Below, in pieces: positions 27,434 to 36,447 of a DNA stretch of 64,000 bases (the stretch's first letter is position 1; each line of letters opens with the position of its first letter). The stretch is from assembly GCF_042662685.1 (NCBI RefSeq), contig NZ_JBHSYO010000015.1:62001-126000 (forward strand), given 5' to 3'. This DNA is from Pseudobowmanella zhangzhouensis (GTDB lineage: Bacteria > Pseudomonadota > Gammaproteobacteria > Enterobacterales > Alteromonadaceae). The position numbers and the translations under genes are program-made. Under the pieces are notes generated by a model. The model was not told the DNA's origin, ran no database searches, and saw only the letters and a program-made list of their open reading frames with translations.

Positions 27434-28408
27434 TTATTGATGTAGCGACAGCGCTGGCTCATGTAATGCGGCGAGTTGTTCTTTTAATGCCAAAATTTGC
27501 TGTTCCCAGTATTTATCTGAAGCAAACCAGGGAAACGCACGAGGAAAGGCCGGATCTTGCCAACGTACTGCCAACCAGGCCATATGGTGTACCATGCGCA
27601 TGGCACGCAGCGGCTCAATCAAACGCAATTGTTTAGCATCAAATGGCATAAACTCTTCGTAGGCCTCCAGTAGCACATCCAACTGCAGTAAGCGCTCATG
27701 ACGCTCACCTGAGAGCATCATCCACAAATCCTGAACCGCAGGGCCCATACGGCAATCATCCAAATCCACAAAGCTTGGCCCATCGCGCCACAGAATATTA
27801 CCCGGATGGCAATCACCATGCAGGCGGATGGCCTTAGCATCTTGATATTGCGACGCTGCCAGTGCACATACCTGCTCGAGAATTGTATAAAATGCAGTAC
27901 TCAGGTGCATTGGCACCAACTGCGATGATTGGATGTGCTGTTGAGATTCAGTCAGATAGCTGTGGGTATCGATTCGCGGACGCACGGCAAACGGTTTAGC
28001 GCTGCCGACCTGGTGGATACGACCGATAAATCGCCCCATCCATTCCAGCTGTTCCAAATTATCATTTTCAAACTGGCGCCCGCCAACGGAGGGGTAAATC
28101 GCAAAACGATACCCTGCATAATGATGCAGACTACGGCCCTCAAGGAGTAGCGGTGCGACCAATGGTATGTCATGCCCTGCCAATTCGGCGGCGAAATCGT
28201 GCTCTTCCTGAATCTGCGCGTCGCTCCAGCGCGCTGGACGATAGAACTTCACCACATAGCGCTGACGGTCGTCGGCAACAAATTGATATACCCGATTCTC
28301 ATAACTATTTAACGCCAGCAAACCGGAGTCGACCCGAATTGGCGTCGACTCAATGGCGTCCAGAATAAGATCAGGCCCGAGGCCTGCGAAACTGAAGTCG
28401 TCCTGCAT
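27434..28408 (-). CDS. srkA: Stress response kinase A (YihE/RdoA)
   Basis: A 324-residue cytoplasmic Ser/Thr kinase of the aminoglycoside-phosphotransferase fold, which in E. coli counters MazEF-mediated death and envelope stress. N-terminal SYENRVYQFVADDRQRYVVKFYRP includes the ATP-site lysine, LHGDCHPGNILW is the catalytic loop, and FVDLDDCRMGPAVQDLW carries the metal-binding Asp. The start ATG overlaps the stop of ccoG. Confidence 0.93.
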   Translation of the reverse strand: MQDDFSFAGLGPDLILDAIESTPIRVDSGLLALNSYENRVYQFVADDRQRYVVKFYRPARWSDAQIQEEHDFAAELAGHDIPLVAPLLLEGRSLHHYAGYRFAIYPSVGGRQFENDNLEQLEWMGRFIGRIHQVGSAKPFAVRPRIDTHSYLTESQQHIQSSQLVPMHLSTAFYTILEQVCALAASQYQDAKAIRLHGDCHPGNILWRDGPSFVDLDDCRMGPAVQDLWMMLSGERHERLLQLDVLLEAYEEFMPFDAKQLRLIEPLRAMRMVHHMAWLAVRWQDPAFPRAFPWFASDKYWEQQILALKEQLAALHEPALSLHQ

Positions 28409-29832
28409 CAGTGAAACAAAAACTTGGTATCTTCTTCAGCGACAGAGTCACTGTCGTTGACGTCCACTACGCGGATGACTAAATCATTAATCGCTTTCAG
28501 ATCCCAGGCGTCTGCGGCCACACTGATAGGCAGTGCCAAAATCTCGCCCCCCGCCAGGGTAATTTTGGTTTTACCAGTAATTTTCAAGTCTTTCAGGCCG
28601 TCCACTTCTATCCGATAGGTTTTCTCAGTTTGGGTACGGTTCATGATTTTCAGGGTATAGACGTTCTCAATCAGCCCGTCTGACGTCTCGCGGTACAAGG
28701 TATTGCGATCACGAATGACATCCATGTCCAGCGCGGGACGATTGGCCAATTGCACACCCAGTAAAACCGTCATAATCAGCATGACCACCGCATAGCCAAC
28801 CAGCTTTGGTCGCAGAATATGCGTTTTTTCACCTTTTAACTTGTGCTCAGAGGTAAAACTAATGAGATCTTTTTCATAGCCCATTTTGTCCATGGTCTCA
28901 TTACAGGCATCGACACATTTCCCGCAGCTAATACACTCATATTGCAGGCCGTTACGAATATCGATTCCCGTAGGACAGACCTGCACACACAGGTTGCAGT
29001 CTACGCAATCACCTAAACCTTTCTCCTTGCGGGTTTCTGCATCCATCTTACGCGAGCGCGGGCCGCGACCTTCGCCGCGCTTGGCATCATAAGCCACAAT
29101 CAGCGTATCTTTGTCGAACATGACCGACTGAAAACGGGCATAGGGGCACATGTGAGTACACATGATTTCACGCATCCACCCGGCATTCCCATAGGTACAG
29201 ATGGTGAAAAAGATCACTGTGCCTATTGCCATACCACTGGCTTGCCAGGTAAAGAAATCAACGAATAGTTCACTAATCGGAGTGAAATAGCCCACAAACG
29301 TCAATGAGGTCAGCAACGCCACCATGATCCACGCAAAATGCTTGAGGGATTTGCGCCAGAATTTGTCAAAATCCATGGGACGCTCATCCAATTTGATACG
29401 CTTGTTACGGCTTCCTTCAATCTTTTCTTCAAACCAGATATAGATAAACGTCCAGGTGGTTTGCGGGCACATAAACCCACACCACACGCGGCCAGCAAAG
29501 GTCGTGACAAAGAATAGCCCGTAAGCAGAGACAATGAGTATCAAGGCCAGTAGCGTCAGATCCTGCGGCCATAAGGTCAGCGAGAATAAATTGAACCGTT
29601 GCTCGTAGAGATCAAACAAGATCGCCTGATGGCCATCGTAGGTAAGCCAGGGCAAGATCGCGAAAATACCAACGAATATCAGCCCAAAAAAACGGCGGAA
29701 CAATTCTAACGGCCCTTGCACGGCGCGCACATAAATATGGCTGCGCGGTGTGTAGGCATCACTTTGCTTGCTGGGTTCCGGTTTATGAATTTTTACCGTT
29801 GGAATATTTTTTACCGGAATTTGATCGTTCAT
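28408..29832 (-). CDS. ccoG: Cytochrome c oxidase accessory protein CcoG (FixG/RdxB)
   Basis: A 474-residue membrane protein needed for cbb3 oxidase copper maturation. About five membrane helices lie over residues 35-350. The ferredoxin clusters are CVDCNLCVQVCPTGID and CISCGKCVDACNE at about 265-300, plus an upstream CGFMCPQTTW and CTHMCPYARF. A C-terminal Ig-like periplasmic domain ends the protein. The ccoNOP genes are not in the window. It overlaps srkA. Confidence 0.96.
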   Translation of the reverse strand: MNDQIPVKNIPTVKIHKPEPSKQSDAYTPRSHIYVRAVQGPLELFRRFFGLIFVGIFAILPWLTYDGHQAILFDLYEQRFNLFSLTLWPQDLTLLALILIVSAYGLFFVTTFAGRVWCGFMCPQTTWTFIYIWFEEKIEGSRNKRIKLDERPMDFDKFWRKSLKHFAWIMVALLTSLTFVGYFTPISELFVDFFTWQASGMAIGTVIFFTICTYGNAGWMREIMCTHMCPYARFQSVMFDKDTLIVAYDAKRGEGRGPRSRKMDAETRKEKGLGDCVDCNLCVQVCPTGIDIRNGLQYECISCGKCVDACNETMDKMGYEKDLISFTSEHKLKGEKTHILRPKLVGYAVVMLIMTVLLGVQLANRPALDMDVIRDRNTLYRETSDGLIENVYTLKIMNRTQTEKTYRIEVDGLKDLKITGKTKITLAGGEILALPISVAADAWDLKAINDLVIRVVDVNDSDSVAEEDTKFLFH

Positions 29833-30029
29833 GGCGTTTAGCTACTTCTTCGATATTGTTCACGAGTATATCAGTTTACTTAAGATTTCTCTTAATAACC
29901 TGCGTTAAATCAAATCTATCTCACGTCGCAAAGGAAAAACCTGAGTATTGTCCTGCATACGCTCAAAATCTGTACATCCTGTATTATGCACTTGTCCGGG
30001 TCCGTTTTGTTTATTGTTGTAGGTGAGTT

Positions 30030-30392
30030 ATGAAAAAGTCGTTCATCATAATGGTAGAGGTTGCAATACTCTATATGGTGTTGCGATCAGCTTTTGTGAG
30101 TTACATGCTGGAAGACATACACAGCACCCTGGCTGACTGGATGCTCGAAGTCGCAGAAATGCCCAAGCAAGAATCGTTAGCTGACGTCCGCCGTTCAATC
30201 GAGCCGGACGCCATGCAATTTAACGAAAATCAGATGCGTTATCTGAATGACGTCACGTCTGATTCTCATCGGGCGATTCGCTTTCACCAGTTATATTGCG
30301 TCGAAGGCGATAAAAATCCCTATATCTACGGGCAGACACTTTACAAAATGTGTAGTGCACTTGGCCGTAATAAGACCAGATTACAATCCTGA
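30030..30392 (+). CDS. Hypothetical single-pass membrane protein
   Basis: 120 residues, AGGTGAG ribosome site, start ATG 30030. One N-terminal hydrophobic segment (FIIMVEVAILYMVLRSAFV), then a charged soluble part with two cysteines (LYCVEGD and YKMCSAL). I do not recognise a family. It lies 63 bases before the XrtA-associated ATPase on the same strand and may be co-transcribed with it. Good ribosome site, plausible codon structure and placement support a real gene. Confidence 0.6.
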   Translation: MKKSFIIMVEVAILYMVLRSAFVSYMLEDIHSTLADWMLEVAEMPKQESLADVRRSIEPDAMQFNENQMRYLNDVTSDSHRAIRFHQLYCVEGDKNPYIYGQTLYKMCSALGRNKTRLQS

Positions 30393-30455
30393 GGCATTGC
30401 CCTATACGCGAGGGATCGCGTAAGCTACACATTCAGCGATAGGGATTCTCAGGCA

Positions 30456-31469
30456 ATGTACGAACAGTATTACGGGCTACACAGCAAACCTTTTCAATTG
30501 ACGCCGGATCCGGCGTTTTTCTTCGCCAGTAAACTGCATAAGCGGGCATTGTCTTACTTAGAGTACGGGCTGGCACAAGCGGAAGGGTTTATCGTCATCA
30601 CCGGCGGCATTGGCACGGGTAAAACCACCATCGCTAATAGCCTGCTCAATGATATCGATGAACAGAACATCGTTGCCGCTCAGATTGTTACCCCCAAACT
30701 CTCGCCAGACGAGCTGGTGCGCATGGTCGCGCAAAAGTTCGGGATTAAAATCGCCGAACAAACCAAAACTGAAACCCTGAATGCATTGGAAGAGTACTTA
30801 ACCGGTTTACATAAGCAGGGCAAACGCGCCTTGCTATTGGTGGACGAGTCGCAAAACCTGCCACTGGAAACCATTGAAGAACTGCGAATGTTGTCTAACT
30901 TCCAGGCCAAGGGTAAACCTTTGCTGCAAAGCTTCCTGTTAGGCCAGGATGAACTGCAGGACATTTTGCGTGCACCGAATATGGAGCAATTCCGCCAGCG
31001 TATCGTTGCGTCCTGCCATTTGTCTGCATTGAGTGAAGATGAATGTAAAAACTATATCGAATACCGCATGTATCATGCCGGCTGGAATGGCAATCCATTG
31101 TTCACGCCAGAGGCCTATGCCAAGATTTATGAATTCACCACGGGCATTCCTCGTCGGATCAACACATTTGTCGATCGCGCCTTGTTGTATGGTTTTCTGG
31201 AAGAGCAACAAGAGTTAGATGCCGCCGCAATTGGTGAAGTGGCCAAAGAAGTGTCAGACGAAATGTTCGTACAAAAAGATACGCCTGTGAAAGAAGCCGG
31301 CGTAGCTACCAGCGGTGATCTCAAGGACATTGATTACTATAAGGGAATGCTAATGGAGCTGGTCGATACACTCGACAATGCCCTACAACACAAGATTAAG
31401 CTAACCCGCTATATCGATAATCTGCTGCGCAAAAAATATAAGGCTTATATCCGGCTGAAATCGGACTAA
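30456..31469 (+). CDS. XrtA/PEP-CTERM system-associated ATPase (ExeA-like AAA)
   Basis: A 337-residue protein starting MYEQYYGLHSKPFQLTPDPAFFF, the signature opening of TIGR03015-type ATPases. Walker A GGIGTGKTT is near residue 49, Walker B LLLVDESQNL near 128, and a GIPRRINTFVDRALL sensor region follows. In XrtA loci this protein is encoded with the exopolysaccharide genes and is thought to power or regulate polymer assembly. It is convergent with the outer-membrane barrel gene and separated from it by a terminator. Confidence 0.92.
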   Translation: MYEQYYGLHSKPFQLTPDPAFFFASKLHKRALSYLEYGLAQAEGFIVITGGIGTGKTTIANSLLNDIDEQNIVAAQIVTPKLSPDELVRMVAQKFGIKIAEQTKTETLNALEEYLTGLHKQGKRALLLVDESQNLPLETIEELRMLSNFQAKGKPLLQSFLLGQDELQDILRAPNMEQFRQRIVASCHLSALSEDECKNYIEYRMYHAGWNGNPLFTPEAYAKIYEFTTGIPRRINTFVDRALLYGFLEEQQELDAAAIGEVAKEVSDEMFVQKDTPVKEAGVATSGDLKDIDYYKGMLMELVDTLDNALQHKIKLTRYIDNLLRKKYKAYIRLKSD

Positions 31470-31478
31470 TTCGGACAC

Positions 31479-31507
31479 AAAAAAAGCAGCGATTATGCTG
31501 CTTTTTT
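31479..31507. terminator. Bidirectional terminator, XrtA ATPase / outer-membrane barrel
   Basis: AAAAAGCAGC (31481-31490), loop GATTAT, GCTGC (31497-31501) then six T. The symmetrical A/T flanks serve both convergent genes. Confidence 0.92.
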
Positions 31508-31524
31508 CTTGTCTGATTTTACGC

Positions 31525-33150
31525 CTAAAACTGATACGTAATAGCAACTGATAATTTATTTTCACGCAGGGAATAAAATGCATTGTCTGCTGTTCTATCC
31601 AAAAAACGATAGTTCACTGCGAAATCAAGATGGCGACCTAATTGGCGCGTATGTCCAACTGCCAGACTAATACTTTCACCCTCTAGAATACCACCTTCAC
31701 CCTGATCATCCCGCCATGTCAAACTTGCGTTAATGTTAGATGACTTATTTAAGCGATAACGCCAGAACAGATTCGCACTGTCAGTTTCTCGTAATCGATT
31801 AGTTTCAAGGTATAGAGTTTCACTATGGTTTAGCCCAAGTCCCAAATTGGACTTGGCGGTAACATCCCACGCGAAGTTTGCGAAAGTTCTTTTGTTAAAG
31901 CGAACTTCTTCATTCACCTCAGCAATATTGTCTATGGTGTTAATCAGGAACTCTCCCGGCAACGGCACATAGTCACCCTCGGCGCGATTACAATCAAACA
32001 CCCCGGCTGCGTCGATCGGACAAACATAAACCGCTATATCTTGCTCAACACCCAAACGAGAGAATGTGGAAATATCTTCTTTATGACCAATGCTTGATGT
32101 AAGACTGCGATTTTCATGACGTATTGTCAGTGACTTCGCCGTGCCATAAAAACGCTTCCCATAATCTGCTGCGACAGACGTCCGCTCGGAAAACGCCCAA
32201 GCCAAATCAACGCCCACGTAACTCTCTCGATCCTCGAGGCCAGCTCTGTCCGCACTGTTATAGGTCACGGCAATAAACTTCTTCGCTGAACGACGCCATT
32301 CAAGGCCCGCACCATAAGAGGTTTGATCACGATATTGCAGACCACCAAAGTTGGCATTAATGCCGTCCACATCATATTTTTCGTGTGAGCCTTGTACGCG
32401 CATAAATAGCTGCTGATAGAGGGGAGCAGAAAACTGAGCTGCAGCACTTACCGATTCATAATCACTGTAGGCTTCACGTTGAATGTACGCCTGATTCGCG
32501 GACACCGCCCAAAAAACGCCCTGCGCGCCTGGCGCGGCTAGCTGAAGATAAGCCGCAACCGATTTGTTATCAAAATTGGTGAAAAACGACTGTGTACCTT
32601 TGATTAAATCCGAGTTTGTCTCACCGTATCGAGCACCAAGGGTGCCAACTACGCTGCGGTTATTCAGGATGAATTCGGTACCCGCCTGATACGTCGTTAT
32701 CTCAGATAAACTATCGGTATTGAAATAGCGCCCGCCTAATGCATTGTCAAATGGATTGGTGGTGCGATAGTTGCGATTTGCTGACAGGGTTACCTTCCAC
32801 CAGTGTAAAGGCTCCGCAATCAGGCTCGCTGAAAAATCCGTATAATGCTGATTATCGATGACGGATTGGTCATCTGACCCTAACTGCGTATGGGAAACCA
32901 CAAACGCCAGATCCAGTTTATTACCGTCTACGGTATACGCTACCGTGGGTGAAAGTTCGTAGGTAAGCGCCTCAAGCGTAGTACCGTCATCATACTTTCT
33001 CTCAGTAAACGTAATATCGGCGCCGGCACTAACTTTAATCTCACTAGTTGCAGCATCTGCATTGACACTGACGGCCATCACCAGCGCGACATGCCATGCA
33101 AGTTTGTTGTGTAAGCGGCGCTTATTGGCCGCTTGCGTAGTAATGTCCAT
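31525..33150 (-). CDS. XrtA-associated outer-membrane beta-barrel protein
   Basis: About 541 residues. A signal-like segment (HNKLAWHVALVMAVSVNADA) is followed by many amphipathic strands and ends with a terminal aromatic, LSVAITYQF, the usual outer-membrane insertion signal. The length, its place between the ATPase and tyrosine kinase, and its strand pattern fit the TIGR03016 family. ATG 33150 is chosen; it and several other ATGs lie inside the GYG-repeat end of the kinase gene, read in another frame, so the two genes overlap by 29 bases. Probably part of the export channel or a polymer-binding porin (inference). Confidence 0.82.
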   Translation of the reverse strand: MDITTQAANKRRLHNKLAWHVALVMAVSVNADAATSEIKVSAGADITFTERKYDDGTTLEALTYELSPTVAYTVDGNKLDLAFVVSHTQLGSDDQSVIDNQHYTDFSASLIAEPLHWWKVTLSANRNYRTTNPFDNALGGRYFNTDSLSEITTYQAGTEFILNNRSVVGTLGARYGETNSDLIKGTQSFFTNFDNKSVAAYLQLAAPGAQGVFWAVSANQAYIQREAYSDYESVSAAAQFSAPLYQQLFMRVQGSHEKYDVDGINANFGGLQYRDQTSYGAGLEWRRSAKKFIAVTYNSADRAGLEDRESYVGVDLAWAFSERTSVAADYGKRFYGTAKSLTIRHENRSLTSSIGHKEDISTFSRLGVEQDIAVYVCPIDAAGVFDCNRAEGDYVPLPGEFLINTIDNIAEVNEEVRFNKRTFANFAWDVTAKSNLGLGLNHSETLYLETNRLRETDSANLFWRYRLNKSSNINASLTWRDDQGEGGILEGESISLAVGHTRQLGRHLDFAVNYRFLDRTADNAFYSLRENKLSVAITYQF

Positions 33151-34027
33151 AGCCATAGCCATATCCATAGCCGTAACCACTCCCTGCCGAACGCTGTGAC
33201 TTATTCACGATAAAGCCTTTTGCCATATCGGGATTAAGGTTTTGTACCGCAGCCTGAATTTCGGTGAGTTTGGTTTTGCCTTCTTCAACTACAATTACAG
33301 CCTGTCCGGCCAGGTTTGTCATAATCAGTGTTTCATTGATACCAAGCAGCGGCGGGCAATCAATGATGACTACACGATCAGAATATCGATTTGCAAATTC
33401 AGTCACTGTTTGCAGCATCTTTTCGCTGGCCAATAGCTCAGTCGAGAGATGGTGTTTTTTACCTGCAGGAATAATGCGCAACTTATCGATGTTGGTATGG
33501 TAAATCACCTCGCTCAAATCACTGACTTCTTCAAGCAGGTATTCCATCAGACCGTTCTCGTACTCGGCACCCAAAGTACGCATGACATTTGGTTTAAGTA
33601 CGTCAGCATCAACAAGTAATACTGTTTTATTTTGCTCAAGAGCGATACTCAGCGCTAAATTAACTGCACTAAATGTTTTGCCTTCACCGGGGTTCGCACT
33701 CGATACCATTACGATATTGGCATTTTTCAATGTTTTAGACAGCGGTCCGAATGCGGTATCCAATACTTTTCGCTTAATAGCACGAAACTCTTCGCTTAAA
33801 TTGCTCCGACTATTTTCACTGGTAACGAAGCGAGTCGCATCAGTGAGGTCCAAATCTAAATACAGATTTGAATCTCTGGGTGCAGAAGCGGCAACAGGCT
33901 GTTGTTTGTCCGCGGACGCTTCAACCGCAGGTACACTGTCTTTTATTTCTTCGCCCTGAGGTTTGTTCTCCGCAGATGCTTGTTGTTGAGCTTTCTGTCT
34001 GGATAACGCTCTTTCTATTGTGCTCAT
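33122..34027 (-). CDS. XrtA-associated tyrosine autokinase (CapB/EpsG-like)
   Basis: A 301-residue cytoplasmic BY-kinase partner of the chain-length protein. Walker A SSANPGEGKTFSAVN lies at about 106-120, Walker A' TVLLVDADVLKPN at about 134, and Walker B RVVIIDCPPLLG. The C-terminus is a run of alternating Gly and Tyr (from about 285), the tyrosine cluster that gets phosphorylated to gate polymer length. It overlaps the chain-length gene upstream and the barrel gene downstream. Confidence 0.94.
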   Translation of the reverse strand: MSTIERALSRQKAQQQASAENKPQGEEIKDSVPAVEASADKQQPVAASAPRDSNLYLDLDLTDATRFVTSENSRSNLSEEFRAIKRKVLDTAFGPLSKTLKNANIVMVSSANPGEGKTFSAVNLALSIALEQNKTVLLVDADVLKPNVMRTLGAEYENGLMEYLLEEVSDLSEVIYHTNIDKLRIIPAGKKHHLSTELLASEKMLQTVTEFANRYSDRVVIIDCPPLLGINETLIMTNLAGQAVIVVEEGKTKLTEIQAAVQNLNPDMAKGFIVNKSQRSAGSGYGYGYGYGYGHYYASGQ

Positions 34028-35631
34028 ATAAATCTCCCAATCAGCTCAAATGGCGTATATCCGTAGGATAGCTCCAAAACCATTATTGCGATGTAGGCCA
34101 TCACTAACATCGAGCTCGTCACCGTAAAGATCATGACGTTCCGCTTGTGCGCCCTTTGCATGCGTGGTGCATCGAAGTGCGAAACTGCACCCAACACAGG
34201 GATATTAAATTGTTCAGTAATTTGACGAGTACTGAATACCACCGCGTTCAGCTGGCTGATGATAAATGCCAAGGCTAAACCGGCTCCAAACCCTACGAAC
34301 AGAACCAAGGTGTACAACAGCAGACGAGGAGGTCCACTTGGTTTACTTGGCAATAACGGCGGATCTATGACGCGGAATTGCACGTCGTCGGTTGTGGCTT
34401 CCGCTTTTCTGGAAAGCTGTGCTGATTCGCGACGATTGAGTAACTCCTCGTAACGAGATTTTTTGATTCCATAGTCACGGTTAAGTGCCTGAAACTCGGC
34501 TTCAATCACGGGCACAAGGTTAATTTTATCCTGCAACTCATTAACCGAGGCCTGGAAATTATCCACCCGTACTTTGGTAGACGCGATTTCACTCTCGATC
34601 CGAGCTACGTTTAACTTCAGCTGCTGATATACAGGGTTTTGATTCAAACCACCGAAAGAATTATATGAACCCGTATCTTTCGCCACTTGGCTCATCTTAC
34701 CCAGCAAATCATTTCGTTCACTTCTGAGATGTTCAATCAGACCACGGGTTTTCACCACATCAGGGTGTTGATCGGTATACTGAATCAACAGCTCGTCGAG
34801 TCTTGATTCCAATGCTGCAATACGGCTGTCATATTGAGTGGATACCCCAGACGATTGCACTCCAGTTTCAGGTTCTACTAACCCAAACACAGGCTCCTCG
34901 CCGGCCAACTGTGCTTTCGCTGAAACCAACTGAGACTCAAGTTCTTCTAATCTGAGCTGCGCTTGTTTCAGCTGGTCTCGTTGGTTTTGAAGATTGGTAA
35001 AATAGGCATCCGCGGTCGATGGCGCCCTTTCCATACGGCTTCGCTTAAATTCGGCTAAGCGTTGTTCTGCTTCCAACAACGCAACCTCATATTCAGCAAT
35101 CTGTTTGTTCAAAAACTCCTCGGCTGTGTCACCATTTCGGCGAGACGACCCCAGGGAGTTTTCCACAAATTCGTTTAGGGTAATTTGCACGATTTTCTGC
35201 GATAACTGAGCGTTACCCGATTCGTAACTAATGGTGTAGATGTTTCGTTCACGAGTTGTTCGCAGCGACAGATTCGCCTTTAAACTACCCAAAATCTTAT
35301 CGAACTCACCCTTAGTTTTTGCCTTGATATCGAGATCAGCCTCACGGGCAATTTTTTCCAGCGTAGGTCTGCTCAGCAGCGTGTCTGCAACCATTTTTAC
35401 TTGGTTTTCTGGATTTGTATTAAAGGCGAGGCCTCGCAGCAGAGGCCGTAATAAGCTGTTTGTATCAACATACAAGCGCGCGCTGGATTCATATTGATCC
35501 GGCATGGATGCCACACCCATCCATCCGATAGGACAAATCAACCAGGAAGAAATAAGCACGTACCGCTTCTTGATCCAAATTCCTTTTAGATAGGTCGTTA
35601 CCTGATCCAGTACCTGCTGAATTCCCATCAT
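34024..35631 (-). CDS. XrtA-associated polysaccharide chain-length protein (Wzz/EpsF-like)
   Basis: 535 residues. A membrane helix near 25-45 (VLISSWLICPIGWMGVASM), a long periplasmic coiled-coil region (about 170-400) and a second helix near 425-445 within the PSGPPRLLLYTLVLFVG segment fit PCP proteins. The proline-rich PPLLPSKPSGPP motif precedes the second helix. A third hydrophobic segment lies near the C-terminus. It acts with the autokinase and the export lipoprotein. Confidence 0.93.
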   Translation of the reverse strand: MMGIQQVLDQVTTYLKGIWIKKRYVLISSWLICPIGWMGVASMPDQYESSARLYVDTNSLLRPLLRGLAFNTNPENQVKMVADTLLSRPTLEKIAREADLDIKAKTKGEFDKILGSLKANLSLRTTRERNIYTISYESGNAQLSQKIVQITLNEFVENSLGSSRRNGDTAEEFLNKQIAEYEVALLEAEQRLAEFKRSRMERAPSTADAYFTNLQNQRDQLKQAQLRLEELESQLVSAKAQLAGEEPVFGLVEPETGVQSSGVSTQYDSRIAALESRLDELLIQYTDQHPDVVKTRGLIEHLRSERNDLLGKMSQVAKDTGSYNSFGGLNQNPVYQQLKLNVARIESEIASTKVRVDNFQASVNELQDKINLVPVIEAEFQALNRDYGIKKSRYEELLNRRESAQLSRKAEATTDDVQFRVIDPPLLPSKPSGPPRLLLYTLVLFVGFGAGLALAFIISQLNAVVFSTRQITEQFNIPVLGAVSHFDAPRMQRAHKRNVMIFTVTSSMLVMAYIAIMVLELSYGYTPFELIGRFI

Positions 35632-35650
35632 AACTGCTACTACTTCCTAA

Positions 35651-36280
35651 CTAAAACCAAGCCTCTGGGATAATCAGAATGTCGCCTGGCAAAATATCTA
35701 CGTTTGCGCTGATGTCGCCATCTTTCACTAACGAACCTAAGCGCACAGTGTACTCTTTTTGCACACCATCCACCACGCGAATTAATTTCGCATCATTGCC
35801 GTCAGCAAACTCCGTCAGACCGCCAACCTGGATCATTAAATCAAGCAAAGTCATATCTTCACGATAGTTCACTGCCATCGGGTTGGTGGCTTCGCCCACG
35901 ACTCTGACCTGCTGACCGAATGGGCCAACGAAATTACCCACACTTACCGTTACAATTGGGTCCCGAATATACTTAGACAGGATTTTTTCCATCTCCCGTG
36001 CGACCATGGTGGGAGTTTTCCCTGTCACTGAGACGTCCTCTACCAGAGAGGTGGTAATTTTGCCGTCAGGTCTGACCTGAAAATTTCCGGACACCTCAGG
36101 ATTTCGCCAAACAAAAATGTTCAGGGAGTCTCCCGGGCCGATTAGGTAATTGTAATCATCGACATTGCTTGTCATCGATGCGCGAACAGTTGCCTGTGGC
36201 AACGAGTTAGACTGACATCCTGCCAAGCCAATAACCGCGAAAAACAATCCAACAACAGGTGTTATTTTTATTTTCATCAT
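35651..36280 (-). CDS. XrtA-associated polysaccharide export lipoprotein (Wza/EpsE-like)
   Basis: 209 residues from ATG 36280 (a longer frame to 36349 has no signal). Lipobox LAGC at about 19-22. The PES domain is visible in YLIGPGDSLNIFVWRNPEVSGNFQVRPDG, and the SLBB-type repeat in VRVVGEATNPMAVNYREDMTLLDLMIQVGGLTEFADG. It forms the outer-membrane secretion channel. It is divergently transcribed from the sugar transferase at 36448 across about 170 AT-rich bases that must hold both promoters. Confidence 0.94.
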   Translation of the reverse strand: MMKIKITPVVGLFFAVIGLAGCQSNSLPQATVRASMTSNVDDYNYLIGPGDSLNIFVWRNPEVSGNFQVRPDGKITTSLVEDVSVTGKTPTMVAREMEKILSKYIRDPIVTVSVGNFVGPFGQQVRVVGEATNPMAVNYREDMTLLDLMIQVGGLTEFADGNDAKLIRVVDGVQKEYTVRLGSLVKDGDISANVDILPGDILIIPEAWF

Positions 36281-36447
36281 GTACAGTTCCACTTGCGCCA
36301 CAGTAACGATATTCGCTAGTTTTATCAGATTACGCTTTAGAAGCAACAAAAACTAAATTTAAATTCTGGTAATTCTAAAAGTTTCAAGCTGTTACGTTTA
36401 AATTAAAAAATAACATTAAATAAAGCAGTCATTTACACGAGATCAGA

